Source of the DNA: Streptomyces liangshanensis
GTDB lineage: Bacteria > Actinomycetota > Actinomycetes > Streptomycetales > Streptomycetaceae
NCBI RefSeq assembly: GCF_011694815.1
Contig: NZ_CP050177.1
Location: 7,137,501-7,201,500 of the forward strand
Reading direction: 5' to 3'
Length of the DNA stretch: 64,000 bases
Part shown: piece after piece, positions 52,920-62,074 of the stretch
How positions within the stretch are numbered: position 1 is the first letter of the stretch
How the letters are laid out: each line of letters opens with the position of its first letter
The notes under the pieces: generated by a model
The model's input: the letters and a program-made list of their open reading frames with translations, nothing else
Databases searched by the model: none
Told to the model about the DNA's origin: nothing
Translations under genes and position numbers: made by a program

Positions 52920-53978
52920 GTGAGCGGCAGCAGCGACGGGCGGGCCTTCATAGGTTCGTTCACCTCGGGAGGCGGCCGCGGCATCATCGCCGTGTCCGTG
53001 GACGCGGCGACGGGCGCCCTCACCGAGCGCGGGGTCACCGACGCCCTGGCGGACCCCTCGTTCCTCGCGCTGGCCCCCGGCGGGGACGTGCTCTACGCGG
53101 TCTCGGAGACCGAGGAGGGCGCGGCGGCGGCCTTCGCGGTGGCCGGACCCGGCGCGGAGGGCGGCTCGCCCCGGCCGCTCGGGGACCCCGTGGCCGTCCG
53201 CGGCTCCGCGCCGACCCACCTCACGCTCTTCGCCGGTCACCTGGTGACGGCGAACTACGGCTCCGGCAGCGTCACCGCGCTGCCGCTCGCCGCCGACGGC
53301 ACACCCGGCCCGGCCGGCACGGTCCTCCGGCACGAGGGTTCGGGACCGCACCCCGACCGGCAGCGCGGACCGCACGCGCACCAGGTGGTGGCGGATCCGG
53401 GCGGCCGGTGGCTCCTCGCCGTCGACCTCGGCACCGACTCGGTCCGGATCTCCGCCGCGGACGCCGCCTCGGGCGAGCTGGTCGAGCACGGGGAAACGGT
53501 CCTGCGGGCGGGCTCGGGGCCCCGCCACCTGGCCTTCCACCCGGAGGGCACGCACGCGTACGTCCTGAACGAACTCGAACCGACCCTGACCGTCTGCCGC
53601 TGGGACGCGGCGGCGGGGGTCCTGGAGCCGGTCGGCGAGACGCCGGTCCTGCCTGAGGGCGTGGAGACGGAGAGCTTCGCGTCCGAGGTGGTCGTGGCGC
53701 GGGACGGCCGGTTCGTCTGGACGGCCAACCGGGGGCACGACAGCATCAGCGTCCTCGCGCTCGACGCGTCGCGCGAGAAGGCCGAGCTGGTCACCACCGT
53801 GCCGTGCGGCGGCCGCTGGCCGCGCGATCTCGCGCTGGACCCGGCGGGCCGCCGCCTCTACGCCGCGAATGAGCACTCCGGCGACGTGAGCTGGTTCGAC
53901 ATCGACCAGGAGACGGGGACACCCGTTCCCGCGGGGTCCTTCGCGGCCCCCGCGGCCTCCTGCGTGATCTTCGGCTGA
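52920..53978 (+). CDS. Lactonase family (6-phosphogluconolactonase-like) beta-propeller protein
   Basis: 352 aa. GSFTSGGGRGIIAVSVDAATG, PSFLALAPGGDVLYAVSE, GPHAHQVVADPGGRWLL, GSGPRHLAFHPEGTHAYV, GHDSISVLALD and GRWPRDLALDP are blades of the YbhE/PGL-like seven-bladed propeller. These hydrolyse sugar lactones or act as muconate-type cycloisomerases. GTG 52920; no clear ribosome site, GAAGAGGGGA is 8 nt upstream. No signal peptide. The DasR-like box suggests aminosugar-linked control. Confidence 0.85.
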   Translation: MSGSSDGRAFIGSFTSGGGRGIIAVSVDAATGALTERGVTDALADPSFLALAPGGDVLYAVSETEEGAAAAFAVAGPGAEGGSPRPLGDPVAVRGSAPTHLTLFAGHLVTANYGSGSVTALPLAADGTPGPAGTVLRHEGSGPHPDRQRGPHAHQVVADPGGRWLLAVDLGTDSVRISAADAASGELVEHGETVLRAGSGPRHLAFHPEGTHAYVLNELEPTLTVCRWDAAAGVLEPVGETPVLPEGVETESFASEVVVARDGRFVWTANRGHDSISVLALDASREKAELVTTVPCGGRWPRDLALDPAGRRLYAANEHSGDVSWFDIDQETGTPVPAGSFAAPAASCVIFG

Positions 53979-54011
53979 GCACCGGCGACCGGGCCCCGAC
54001 CGCCGACTCCT

Positions 54012-54127
54012 GGCACGGGGCCCGACCCGTGCCGTCCTCGCCGCCCCGCGGAAGGGCCTGCGCCGGACGACGACCGGCGCGGCCCTTCCGCGTACGGGGC
54101 GTACCGTCCCGCCCCGAGGGGCGGGAC
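54012..54127. terminator. Cluster of three hairpins between convergent genes
   Basis: GGCACGGG/CCCGTGCC (54012-54033), a long hairpin with CGCGGAAGGGCC...GGCCCTTCCGCG arms (54047-54092, loop ACGACGA, one mispaired base), and GTCCCGCCCC/GGGGCGGGAC (54106-54127). Together a strong bidirectional terminator region. Confidence 0.8.
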
Positions 54128-54128
54128 G

Positions 54129-55064
54129 TCAGTGGGTCGGGGCGCCCTGCGCCTGCTCCGCGATACCCAGCTCCGAGGTGTACTTCGAGAGCACCAGCTT
54201 GCCGATCGCGGGGTACGCGCCGAGCGGCTCGGCCGCGGCGCAGTCGGCCTCCTTGAGAGCCGCGTCGAGCAGCCCGCCGGGAAGCTCAGGACCGACCAGG
54301 TACGGGGCGAGCGCGAGCTGCGTCGCACCGGAGCCGCGCAGCTCCTCCGCGACGGCGGCGACCGAGCCCTCCACGTCGAGCGCGGCGGCCATCACCGGTA
54401 CGGCGAGGCGCGCGGCCAGCAGCATGCCCGTGATCCCGGCGGTCCGTACCGCCTCCTCGCCGCCCACCGTCACCAGGATGATGCCGTCGGCGGCCGTCGC
54501 CACCGTGAACAGCCTGGCGCGGTCGGCGCGGGCCAGACCGGCCTCCGACAGCCGTACGTGCAGGCCTTCGGCGAGCAGCGGGTGCGGACCGAGAACGTCC
54601 GTCGTCCGCGTCTCCGTGCCGCTGCCCGCGACAGCCTGGCGTATCCGGTCGAGCAGGTCGTTCTCGGGACCCGTGAGCAGGGGCACGACCACGGCGGCCG
54701 GGCCCTCGGGCTCGGTCACCTCGCGGCCCGCGGCCTTCGCCAGCTCGTAGCGCTCGATGCGCCGGGCGGCGATGCGGGTCAGGACAGCCTCGAGCGTCGG
54801 CTGCTCGGTCGTCTCGTCCGCGTCGTCGGAGCCGTCCAGGAAGCCGATCGCGGCGTCCAGTCCCGGCAGCTCGGAGCGGGCGATGCTGATGACTTCCTCG
54901 GCCAGGCCGCGGGCCGCGTCCGAGGGCGCGCCGGGGACGGCGAGGACCAGCGCGGGCGCACCTTCGGGCGCCGCCACGGGTTCCGGGCGGCGGTGGCGCC
55001 CCGACTGGCGGGGTCGCGGCATTCGTACAGGCAGGCCGGGTGCAGGCCCAGTGGGGGTGCTCAT
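54129..55064 (-). CDS. CbiX/sirohydrochlorin chelatase-like protein
   Basis: 311 aa. After a 45-residue Pro/Arg-rich leader the CbiX fold starts ALVLAVPGAPSDAARGLAEEV; GPHPLLAEGLHVRLSEAG, APYLVGPELPGGLLDAA are the chelatase C-terminal part with the conserved H. In this family the active-site His of the N-terminal half (HGS) is replaced: it reads VPGAPS, so catalytic activity is uncertain. Possible roles are siroheme or cobalamin metal insertion. ATG 55064. The upstream 55080-55160 is unusually AT-rich. Confidence 0.75.
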   Translation of the reverse strand: MSTPTGPAPGLPVRMPRPRQSGRHRRPEPVAAPEGAPALVLAVPGAPSDAARGLAEEVISIARSELPGLDAAIGFLDGSDDADETTEQPTLEAVLTRIAARRIERYELAKAAGREVTEPEGPAAVVVPLLTGPENDLLDRIRQAVAGSGTETRTTDVLGPHPLLAEGLHVRLSEAGLARADRARLFTVATAADGIILVTVGGEEAVRTAGITGMLLAARLAVPVMAAALDVEGSVAAVAEELRGSGATQLALAPYLVGPELPGGLLDAALKEADCAAAEPLGAYPAIGKLVLSKYTSELGIAEQAQGAPTH

Positions 55065-55159
55065 GGCGTCGAATGCTACTGGTTTTGTGGGTGCGGCTGT
55101 TCGGGGAGGGGCCAACACCGAGGCATCTGTCCCTATTTATCCGTTAGGTATATTTCTGC

Positions 55160-56131
55160 TCATCTATCCTGTTGTGTCGGGATGTACAACAGCCGCTCGT
55201 CGGGCGGGAGTCGCAGCGTGTCCGTGGCGAGCGCGGCCGCGATGTCCAACGCGCCCACCAGCGGATCGCCGGCCGCGGGCACCGTGCGGGCACGCGGCGA
55301 CCCGGCGGCCAGCGCGGCCCGCAGCGGGGTCAGCAGCGGCTCGCCCAGCTTGAACAGGCCACCGGTAAGGGCGACTTCGTACGTACCGCTGCTCGGGCCG
55401 GCCGCCGCGGCCGACTCGGCGATCTGCTCCGCGGCCGCCGTGAGGATCGACCGCGCGACCGGATCACCGGCCGCCGCGCGCGCCACCTCGGGCGCGAACG
55501 AGGCGAGTACGGCGGGCCGGTCGCTCCGCGGATAGAGGAGTCCGGGCAGCCCGCCGACGGGCCCGAAAAATTTCTCGGTGGCGGCCAGCAGCGCGGGCGA
55601 GCCGCCGCGCCGGCCGTCGTGCTCCCGCAGGGCGGCCTCCAGCCCCGCGCGGCCGATCCAGGCGCCGCCCCCGCAGTCGCCCAGCAAGTGTCCCCAGCCG
55701 TCGGCGCGGTGCCAGGCGGTCAGGTCCGTCCCCAGCGCGATCATGCCCGTGCCGGCCGCGACGACCACCCCGGCCCGCTGGCCGAGAGCGCCGGCGTACG
55801 CGGTGACGGCGTCGGCGGCGAGCGCGAGCCGCCGTACCCCCAGCGACCGTGCCAGCGCGGCGGGAAGCTCCGCGCGCAGCCCGTCGCCGAGCGTGGCCAT
55901 CCCGGCCGCGCCGACAGCCACCGCGGCCGGCTCCCGAGCTCCGGCCCGGGACAGCAACTCCTCGGCCACGGGCACCAGCTGGCGGAGCAACTGGCCAGGG
56001 TCGATGCCCGAGGGGCCGGTACGCAGCGGCTCACCCGGATCGGCGGACAGGACGCGCGCGGGGTCCCCGACGGACCGCAGCGCGATCCGCAGCCCCGAGC
56101 CGCCCGAGTCGACGCCCAGCACCCAGCTCAT
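55160..56131 (-). CDS. N-acetylglucosamine kinase-like protein (BadF/BadG family)
   Basis: 323 aa of the ASKHA fold. Phosphate-1 GVDSGGSGLRIAL, phosphate-2 VVVAAGTGMIALG, adenosine motif VALTGGLFKLGEPLL, plus GDCGGGAWIGRAGL. Phosphorylates an amino sugar with ATP, probably GlcNAc, feeding into amino-sugar catabolism (fits the chitinase in this window). ATG 56131. Confidence 0.85.
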   Translation of the reverse strand: MSWVLGVDSGGSGLRIALRSVGDPARVLSADPGEPLRTGPSGIDPGQLLRQLVPVAEELLSRAGAREPAAVAVGAAGMATLGDGLRAELPAALARSLGVRRLALAADAVTAYAGALGQRAGVVVAAGTGMIALGTDLTAWHRADGWGHLLGDCGGGAWIGRAGLEAALREHDGRRGGSPALLAATEKFFGPVGGLPGLLYPRSDRPAVLASFAPEVARAAAGDPVARSILTAAAEQIAESAAAAGPSSGTYEVALTGGLFKLGEPLLTPLRAALAAGSPRARTVPAAGDPLVGALDIAAALATDTLRLPPDERLLYIPTQQDR

Positions 56132-56326
56132 TCCCGCACCCGGTTCCTCACGGCGTCCCTGGCTCGTCCCCGTACGCCCCCACCTTAAGGAAGGGACACG
56201 CGGCCCCCGGGGAGGGGGCGCCCACCGCGCGTGGCGGATCCGCCCCGGCCGAGGCCCGAAAGGCCCCGGCAAGTGGCTGGTCCCGGCGGTCGGTTGACGG
56301 GGTCCTGGGCACGCTCCCGGCACCAG

Positions 56327-56332
56327 TAGAGT
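56327..56332 (+). promoter_or_regulatory. Probable -10 element of leaderless ung
   Basis: TAGAGT ends 7 nt before GTG 56340, placing the transcription start at or next to the start codon. No ribosome site is present, consistent with a leaderless mRNA. No convincing -35. Confidence 0.5.
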
Positions 56333-56339
56333 GACACCC

Positions 56340-57017
56340 GTGGCAGCACGACCTCTGAACGAAATTGTCGAGCCCGGTTGGGCACACGCACTGGCCCCCG
56401 TGGCCGGGCGCATCGCCGAGATGGGCGACTTCCTGCGCGCGGAGATAGCCGCCGGTCGTACCTATCTCCCCGCGGGGGCGAACGTGCTGCGCGCGTTCCA
56501 GCAGCCGTTCGACGACGTGCGTGTGCTCATCGTCGGCCAGGACCCGTACCCGACGCCGGGACACGCCATCGGCCTCAGCTTCGCCGTGGCCCCCGACGTC
56601 CGCCCCATCCCGGGCAGCCTCCAGAACATCTTCCGGGAACTCCAGTCGGATCTGGGCCTGCCCCTCCCGTCCAACGGTGACCTGACCCCGTGGACGAGCC
56701 AGGGCGTACTGCTGCTCAACCGCGCGCTGACCACCGCGCCCCGCAAGACGGCCGCGCACCGCGGCAAGGGCTGGGAAGAGGTCACCGAGCAGGCGATCCG
56801 GGCCCTGGCCGCCCGGGGCAAGCCCATGGTGTCCATCCTGTGGGGGCGCGACGCCCGCAACGCGGCTCCCCTCCTGGGGGAATACCCGGCGATCGAGTCG
56901 GCCCACCCCTCCCCGATGTCGGCCGACAGGGGCTTCTTCGGATCGCGGCCGTTCAGCCGCGCCAACGACCTGTTGGTCCGTCAGGGAGCGCAGCCGGTCA
57001 ACTGGCAGCTTCCCTGA
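56340..57017 (+). CDS. ung: Uracil-DNA glycosylase (family 1)
   Basis: 225 aa. [16 protein letters not shown] is the water-activating motif (Asp), LLLNRALTT the uracil-binding Asn motif, and [20 protein letters not shown] the HPSPLS loop. Removes uracil from DNA in base excision repair. GTG 56340 ([14 protein letters not shown]) is used, matching typical Streptomyces starts; GTG 56331 adds three residues. Confidence 0.93.
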   Translation: MAARPLNEIVEPGWAHALAPVAGRIAEMGDFLRAEIAAGRTYLPAGANVLRAFQQPFDDVRVLIVGQDPYPTPGHAIGLSFAVAPDVRPIPGSLQNIFRELQSDLGLPLPSNGDLTPWTSQGVLLLNRALTTAPRKTAAHRGKGWEEVTEQAIRALAARGKPMVSILWGRDARNAAPLLGEYPAIESAHPSPMSADRGFFGSRPFSRANDLLVRQGAQPVNWQLP

Positions 57018-57045
57018 CGGACCGTCAACGGGACCGACCGGTAGG

Positions 57046-58125
57046 TCAGTTGGCCCGCGCGTACTGCGGCGGGGTGTGCACCGCGCCGCCCAGCTCGCGG
57101 GCCGCGCGGCGGGCCCAGTACGGGTCGCGCAGCAGCTCACGGCCGAGCAGGACCGCGTCCGCCTCGCCGTTGGCGACGATCTTCTCCGCCTGCTCCGGGT
57201 CGGTGATCAGGCCGACGGCCGCGACGGGCATCCGGGTCTCCGCCTTGACGCGGGCCGCGAACGGCACCTGATAGCCGGGGCCGGCCGGGACGCGGGCGTG
57301 CGCCGCGTTCCCGCCGCTCGACACGTCGAGCAGGTCCACGCCGTGCGCCACCAGGTCGTCCGCCAGCCGTACCGTCTCGTCCACGGTCCACCCGCCCTCG
57401 TCGAGCCAGTCGGTCGCGGAGATACGGAAGAACACGGGCAGGTCGTCGGGCCACTCCGCCCGGATCGCGTCCACGACCTCCAGGGCGAAGCGGGTGCGGT
57501 TCTCGTACGACCCCCCGTAGGCGTCGGTGCGCCTGTTGCTGTGCGGGGAGAGGAACTGGCCGATCAGGTAGCCGTGCGCGCCGTGCACCTCCGCGACCTG
57601 GAACCCGGCCTCGCGGGCCCGCCGGGCCGCCGCCGCGAACTGTCCGACGATCTCCTGGATCTGCTCCACCGACAGCTCGGCGGGCACCAGATGCCCCTCC
57701 GCGAACGGCACCGGGCTCGGCGCCAGCACCTCCCAGCCGTTGGCGTCGGGGGCCACCGCGCCGCCGCCCTTCCAGGGGCGGTCGGTCGAGGCCTTGCGCC
57801 CCGCGTGCGCCAGCTGGATTCCCGGGACCGTCCCCTGCGAGACGAGGAAGCGGGTGATGCGGCGGAACGCCTCGACCTGTCTGTCGTTCCAGATGCCGAG
57901 GTCGGCGACGCTGATCCGGCCCTCCAGGCTGACGGCCGTGGCCTCGGTGAGGATCAGCCCCGCACCGCCGGCGGCCCGTGCCGCGAGGTGGGCGAAGTGC
58001 CAGTCGAGGGGAACGCCCGCGTCGGGGCCGGTCTCCTCGGCGGAGTACTGGCACATCGGCGCCATCCATACGCGGTTCGGGATGGTCAGCGACCGCAGGG
58101 TGTACGGCTCGAACAATGCGCTCAC
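57046..58125 (-). CDS. NADH:flavin oxidoreductase / old yellow enzyme (YqjM-type)
   Basis: 359 aa FMN-dependent ene-reductase. MAPMCQYSAEETG holds the redox-tuning Cys of the YqjM subclass; AHAGRKAST, the His-His pair in HGAHGYLIGQFLSPHSNRRTD, RISATDW and LGRELLRDPYWARRAA are family marks. Reduces activated C=C bonds, with NADPH. ATG 58125. Divergent from an ArsR gene, with two matching operators in between. Confidence 0.93.
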   Translation of the reverse strand: MSALFEPYTLRSLTIPNRVWMAPMCQYSAEETGPDAGVPLDWHFAHLAARAAGGAGLILTEATAVSLEGRISVADLGIWNDRQVEAFRRITRFLVSQGTVPGIQLAHAGRKASTDRPWKGGGAVAPDANGWEVLAPSPVPFAEGHLVPAELSVEQIQEIVGQFAAAARRAREAGFQVAEVHGAHGYLIGQFLSPHSNRRTDAYGGSYENRTRFALEVVDAIRAEWPDDLPVFFRISATDWLDEGGWTVDETVRLADDLVAHGVDLLDVSSGGNAAHARVPAGPGYQVPFAARVKAETRMPVAAVGLITDPEQAEKIVANGEADAVLLGRELLRDPYWARRAARELGGAVHTPPQYARAN

Positions 58126-58172
58126 GGGAGGACTCCAGTCGGGACGGGGCGTGGCGGGAGGCGGGAAGCCGC

Positions 58173-58225
58173 TACTACGATACGCATCGTAGTAAGGCGA
58201 ATGTCAAACTACGAGAATCCTCGTA
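58173..58225. promoter_or_regulatory. Two ArsR-type operators in the divergent gap
   Basis: TACTACGAT ACGC ATCGTAGTA (58173-58194; 9-bp arms, 4-bp spacer) and TACGAG AATC CTCGTA (58210-58225; 6-bp arms, 4-bp spacer) share the TACGA/TCGTA core. They lie 48 bp before the OYE start and 33 bp before the ArsR start. Confidence 0.75.
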
Positions 58226-58257
58226 CAATGGGATTCCCGACGAAGTGGAGCCCTTCG

Positions 58258-58602
58258 ATGAGTGCCGCGACCAGCACCCGCGAGCTCGTTCACCCCCTGC
58301 GCGCGGAGATCCGGCTGGAGGGGGTGCTGCACGCCCTGTCCGATCCGCTGCGGCTGAGCATCGTCCGGGATCTGGCGTGCGCGGAGGGGGAGCTGACCTG
58401 CTCGCAGATTCCGTTGCCGATCACCAAGTCGACGACGACTTATCACTTCCGGGTGTTGCGGGAGAACGGGGTGATTCAGCAGATCTACCGGGGGACGGCG
58501 AAGATGAACGGGTTGCGGCGGCCGGATCTGGATGCACTGTTCCCGGGGTTGCTGGACGCGGTCCTCTCAGCAGCCTCCGCCCAGGCAGCCCGAGGCGCTT
58601 GA
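58258..58602 (+). CDS. ArsR family HTH regulator
   Basis: 114 aa. VLHALSDPLRLSIVRDLACAEGE, TCSQIPLPITKSTTTYHFRV and GVIQQIYRGTAKMNGLRRPDLD match a winged-helix ArsR regulator lacking the metal-binding CxC/His of metal sensors. Represses the divergent old yellow enzyme and itself through the operators between them. ATG 58258 has GGAG 8 nt upstream; ATG 58228 would extend it by ten residues. Confidence 0.85.
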   Translation: MSAATSTRELVHPLRAEIRLEGVLHALSDPLRLSIVRDLACAEGELTCSQIPLPITKSTTTYHFRVLRENGVIQQIYRGTAKMNGLRRPDLDALFPGLLDAVLSAASAQAARGA

Positions 58603-58611
58603 CCCTGGCGC

Positions 58612-58808
58612 GTCCTCAATCGCCGGACGGGCTTGAAGGGGTTGCGGTCGGGTCGTGACCGTGCGGGTCAAAGATGTCCTCAAACGCCGGACGGGCTGAA
58701 AAGAAGCCTGCGGCGGGCCGGCCTGTTTGGACCCCACCCCCGGCGACGACCCGCACCGGCGGATCCGGGCCGCAGCGGCACAATCAAGCCCGTCCGGCGA
58801 TTGAGGAC
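58612..58808. repeat. Three copies of a 25-bp Streptomyces intergenic repeat
   Basis: GTCCTCAATCGCCGGACGGG followed by CTTGA at 58612-58636, a variant (CAAACG, and one base shorter) at 58676-58699, and an inverted copy at 58784-58808. Copies 1 and 3 face each other and could form a stem. This unit is familiar as a dispersed intergenic sequence in Streptomyces genomes. The rest of 58602-58890 has no supported gene. Confidence 0.75.
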
Positions 58809-58889
58809 AACGCGGTATGCGCCGACAGGGTGCCCTCCGGGCCACCCCGTGCGTGCCGTGACAATAAGGACGGATTGCCTGATTAAGTT

Positions 58890-59621
58890 GTGAATGTGTC
58901 GGAACACAGATGGATGTCCGCCCAGGAACCCGAAGGATCCGAACCGAGCAAGCCCGACCCCGCCACACCCACCTGGCCCGTCTGGGAGGTGCAGGGGTAC
59001 GGCACCGTCACCGCCCCCGGAGACCCCCTGGTCGGCCCGGCCCGGCGGGAGGTCCGGCCGCCCTGGGTGGATGTCCGGCTGACCTTCGCCGACGGTGCCC
59101 GCATCGACGTACTGGCCGTCGTCCACGAGGGACGCATCGCCATCGAGGACGCGCAGGCCGACCCACCCCTGGCCCTGGACGGGTTCGCGGCGCTCGCGAG
59201 CGTGATCGAGGCACCGCTGCAGGACGCCTGCAAGGTGGTGGCCGACCAGGACGGGGGGCGGGGAGGGCGCCAGGACATCCCGCCTGCCCCCGATCCGGCC
59301 GCCGCCGCCGAAGCGCCCGTACCTGACCTGGTCACAGCCCCGGTCGCGGAAGCGGAGCCGGAGCCAGAGCCGCAACCGGCACCCGACGCCACCCAAGAAA
59401 CACCCCCAGAACCCACCGGCCGCCACCGCGCAGACCCCGCGGCCCGCGGCGCCGCCGGTCGGCGTACCGTCGCCGACATCTACCGCGCCGCCCAACGCGA
59501 CGGCCTCGACCCCGTGCTCGCCGTCATGTCAGCGACCGGATTCAGCCGCCGCAAGTCGCTGAGGCTGATCGCGGGCGCCCGCGACGAGGGCCACCTGTCA
59601 CCCCGTCACCACCGCCGCTGA
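58890..59621 (+). CDS. DUF6214 family protein
   Basis: 243 aa. N-terminal domain TWPVWEVQGYGTVTAPGD ... VDVRLTFADGARIDVLAVVH ... GRIAIEDAQADPPLALDGFA, an acidic Pro/Glu linker of about 60 residues, and a C-terminal helical module RRTVADIYRAAQRDGLDPVL with GFSRRKSLRLIAGARDEGHL. The family is abundant in Streptomyces; function unknown, with a HTH-like C-terminal end hinting at nucleic-acid binding. Starts GTG 58890, GTG 58896 or ATG 58914 are all possible; none has a good ribosome site. Confidence 0.75.
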   Translation: MNVSEHRWMSAQEPEGSEPSKPDPATPTWPVWEVQGYGTVTAPGDPLVGPARREVRPPWVDVRLTFADGARIDVLAVVHEGRIAIEDAQADPPLALDGFAALASVIEAPLQDACKVVADQDGGRGGRQDIPPAPDPAAAAEAPVPDLVTAPVAEAEPEPEPQPAPDATQETPPEPTGRHRADPAARGAAGRRTVADIYRAAQRDGLDPVLAVMSATGFSRRKSLRLIAGARDEGHLSPRHHRR

Positions 59622-59659
59622 CCGGCAGGGCAACCCCGGTGGCGCCGGCAACGCGACGG

Positions 59660-60319
59660 TCACAGCGCCCGCATCCGCGCCATCTCCGACGTCTGCTGCG
59701 CGATGACGTCGTTGGCCATCTCCTCGACCAGCACGTTGTTGCCCGAGGACAGCGCCTCGGTGGCCATCGTGATCGCGCCCTGGTGGTGCGTGATCATGAG
59801 CGTCAGGAACAGCTCGTCGAAGGCCGCGCCCTTCGAGGATCGCAGCTGGGCCAGCTGTTCTTCCGTCGCCATGCCCGGCATCGCACCATGGTCATGTCCT
59901 GACGGCTTCTTTGCCCCACCGTTGTTTTTCAGCCACCCCGCCATGGCATCCATCTCGGGCTTCTGGGCCGAGGCGATACGTTCGGCGAGGCGTTTCACGG
60001 CGGTCGAAGCCGCTCTCTTCGGGACGAGTTCGGTCATCTCCAGCGCCTGCGAGTGATGCGCGATCATCATCTGCGCATAGGTGAAATCAGCGGAATTGGG
60101 GGTGTCGTCCGGCGCGGCCTTGAGCGCTTCCTCGGGCGACAGGGTCTTGGCCGGCTCACCCGGTTTGCCTGGTGCCACCACCCCAAGTCCCTTGTTCTCC
60201 TTAGGTTTTGACGTACCGTCATCACTCGAGTCGCAGGCTCCCAGGGCGAGTACGGCGACGGCGACGGCCGTCGCGACGGCGGCCACGCGGGAACGCCGGT
60301 TCCTGCGGCGGATCAACAC
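59660..60319 (-). CDS. DUF305 lipoprotein (copper/metal-binding type)
   Basis: 219 aa. Lipobox VLALGACDSS (Cys about 29). Two DUF305 halves, each with a His pair and Met-rich surroundings: YAQMMIAHHSQALEMTELV and LTLMITHHQGAITMATEAL, plus HDHGAMPGM. DUF305 proteins are four-helix bundles, some proposed to bind copper. GTG 60319 has AGGAGGT upstream. Divergent from the LVIVD gene; the pairing of these two is common in Streptomyces. Confidence 0.88.
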   Translation of the reverse strand: MLIRRRNRRSRVAAVATAVAVAVLALGACDSSDDGTSKPKENKGLGVVAPGKPGEPAKTLSPEEALKAAPDDTPNSADFTYAQMMIAHHSQALEMTELVPKRAASTAVKRLAERIASAQKPEMDAMAGWLKNNGGAKKPSGHDHGAMPGMATEEQLAQLRSSKGAAFDELFLTLMITHHQGAITMATEALSSGNNVLVEEMANDVIAQQTSEMARMRAL

Positions 60320-60517
60320 AGCTACCTCCTACGGCACATGATCTCGAAGTGTCGAGATAGAGACTAGAAGAGACTCAGTCCTCGCACAGTTCCGCGATCA
60401 AGTGATCAAAAACTTTCATTACGTCTCTGTTGCCATCTGTTGAGATGTACATGGGAGGGACGATACTGCCGTGGTCTGTAAGCCGTTCAACTCTGAACGG
60501 ACGAAAGGGAGGACGCA

Positions 60518-62014
60518 GTGACCTCGTTGCACACCACCCGCGTGCGGCGGAGACGTCTGGGCGTGGCGGCAGCCGCAGCCGGGCTTTTCGCCACCCTGCT
60601 CGCAGCAGGACCCGCGGTCGCCACACCCGACCCAGGTGACGTATCCGCTCCGGCGAAGCTCTCCGCCGCCGCGGTCGCCGACGCGAGCGCCGCGATCAAG
60701 GCCGGTGAGATACCCGGCGTGGACGAGATCGTCCACAGCGGCAACATCAAGCACCTGAGCAACACCCCCAAGGACGCGCTGGCCGGCACCAACTCGGACC
60801 TCGCGTTCCAGGGCAAGTACGCCTTCGCGGGCAACTACGACGGCTTCCGCATCTTCGACCTCAGCAACCCGAAGGCCCCCAAGACCGTCGCGCAGGTCCT
60901 CTGCCCCGGTTCGCAGAACGACATCACGGTCTCCGGGAACCTGCTCTTCCTGTCGACCGACTCGTCGCGCAGTGACAACTCCTGTTCCAGCGTGACGCAG
61001 CCGGCGTCGGAGAAGTCCTCCTGGGAGGGCATGAAGATCTTCGACATCAGCGACAAGCGCAACCCGAAGTACGTCGCCGCCGTCGAGACCGCGTGCGGTT
61101 CGCACACCCACACCCTGGTGCCCGAGCGCAAGGACGTGTACATCTACGTCTCCTCGTACTCGCCCAGCGCCAGCTTCCCGGACTGCCAGCCGCCGCACGA
61201 CGGCATCACCGTCATCAAGGTGCCGCGCAAGTCCCCCGAGAAGTCGTCCATCGTGAACTTCCCGGTGCTCTTCCCGGACGGGGGCAACCCGGGCGGGACC
61301 ACGAACCCGGGCGTCTCCACCACCTCGGGCTGCCACGACATCACCGTGCTGGCCTCCAAGGACCTGGCCGCCGGCGCCTGCATGGGTGACGGCATCCTCC
61401 TGGACATCAAGAACCCGGAGCGGCCCAAGGTCATCGACCGCGTCCAGGACAACGTGAACTTCGCGTTCTGGCACTCGGCCACGTTCAACCAGGACGCCGA
61501 CAAGGTCGTCTTCACCGACGAGCTGGGCGGCGGCGGCGCGGCCACCTGCAACGAGGCCATCGGCCCGAACAAGGGCGCCGACGGCATCTACGACATCGTG
61601 GGGCGCGGTGACCACCGCAAGCTGGTCTTCCGCGGCTACTACAAGATCCCCCGTCACCAGGCGAGCACCGAGAACTGCGTCGCCCACAACGGCTCGGTCA
61701 TCCCGGTGAAGGGCCGCGACATCATGGTCCAGGCGTGGTACCAGGGCGGCGTGTCCGTCTGGGACTTCACCGACTCGTCGCGTCCCAAGGAGATCGGCTA
61801 CTTCGAGCGTGGCCCCGTCTCCGCGACCAGCAACGTGACCGGCGGTTCCTGGTCCGCGTACTACTACAACGGCTACATCTACTCCAACGACATCGCCAAG
61901 GGCTTCGACGTACTGAAGCTCGACGACCGCAGGACGGACCCCGCGAAGCGCGTGCGCCTCGACGAGCTCAACGTCCAGACGCAGCCGGACTACTTCGACC
62001 ACCACGACGACTGA
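60518..62014 (+). CDS. Secreted LVIVD-repeat beta-propeller protein
   Basis: 498 aa. Signal peptide RRRRLGVAAAAAGLFATLLA ending at AVA-TP. Repeats of FRIFDLSNPKAPKTVAQVL, MKIFDISDKRNPKYVAAVE, ILLDIKNPERPKVIDRV and VSVWDFTDSSRPKEIGYF match LVIVD propeller blades, with Cys pairs that may form disulfides. Extracellular, function unknown; divergent from the DUF305 lipoprotein, so a shared metal or envelope role is possible. GTG 60518 follows AAGGGAGG. Confidence 0.85.
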   Translation: MTSLHTTRVRRRRLGVAAAAAGLFATLLAAGPAVATPDPGDVSAPAKLSAAAVADASAAIKAGEIPGVDEIVHSGNIKHLSNTPKDALAGTNSDLAFQGKYAFAGNYDGFRIFDLSNPKAPKTVAQVLCPGSQNDITVSGNLLFLSTDSSRSDNSCSSVTQPASEKSSWEGMKIFDISDKRNPKYVAAVETACGSHTHTLVPERKDVYIYVSSYSPSASFPDCQPPHDGITVIKVPRKSPEKSSIVNFPVLFPDGGNPGGTTNPGVSTTSGCHDITVLASKDLAAGACMGDGILLDIKNPERPKVIDRVQDNVNFAFWHSATFNQDADKVVFTDELGGGGAATCNEAIGPNKGADGIYDIVGRGDHRKLVFRGYYKIPRHQASTENCVAHNGSVIPVKGRDIMVQAWYQGGVSVWDFTDSSRPKEIGYFERGPVSATSNVTGGSWSAYYYNGYIYSNDIAKGFDVLKLDDRRTDPAKRVRLDELNVQTQPDYFDHHDD

Positions 62015-62042
62015 GGTCGTCGCGGGGTGAGTGCCCCGATCC

Positions 62043-62074
62043 GTCCCGCCGGGTGGTCAGCCGCCCGGCGGGAC
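62043..62074. terminator. Terminator between convergent genes
   Basis: GTCCCGCCGGG (62043-62053) pairs with CCCGGCGGGAC (62064-62074) around a 10-nt loop. The right arm encodes the C-terminal end of the TetR gene. Confidence 0.75.
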
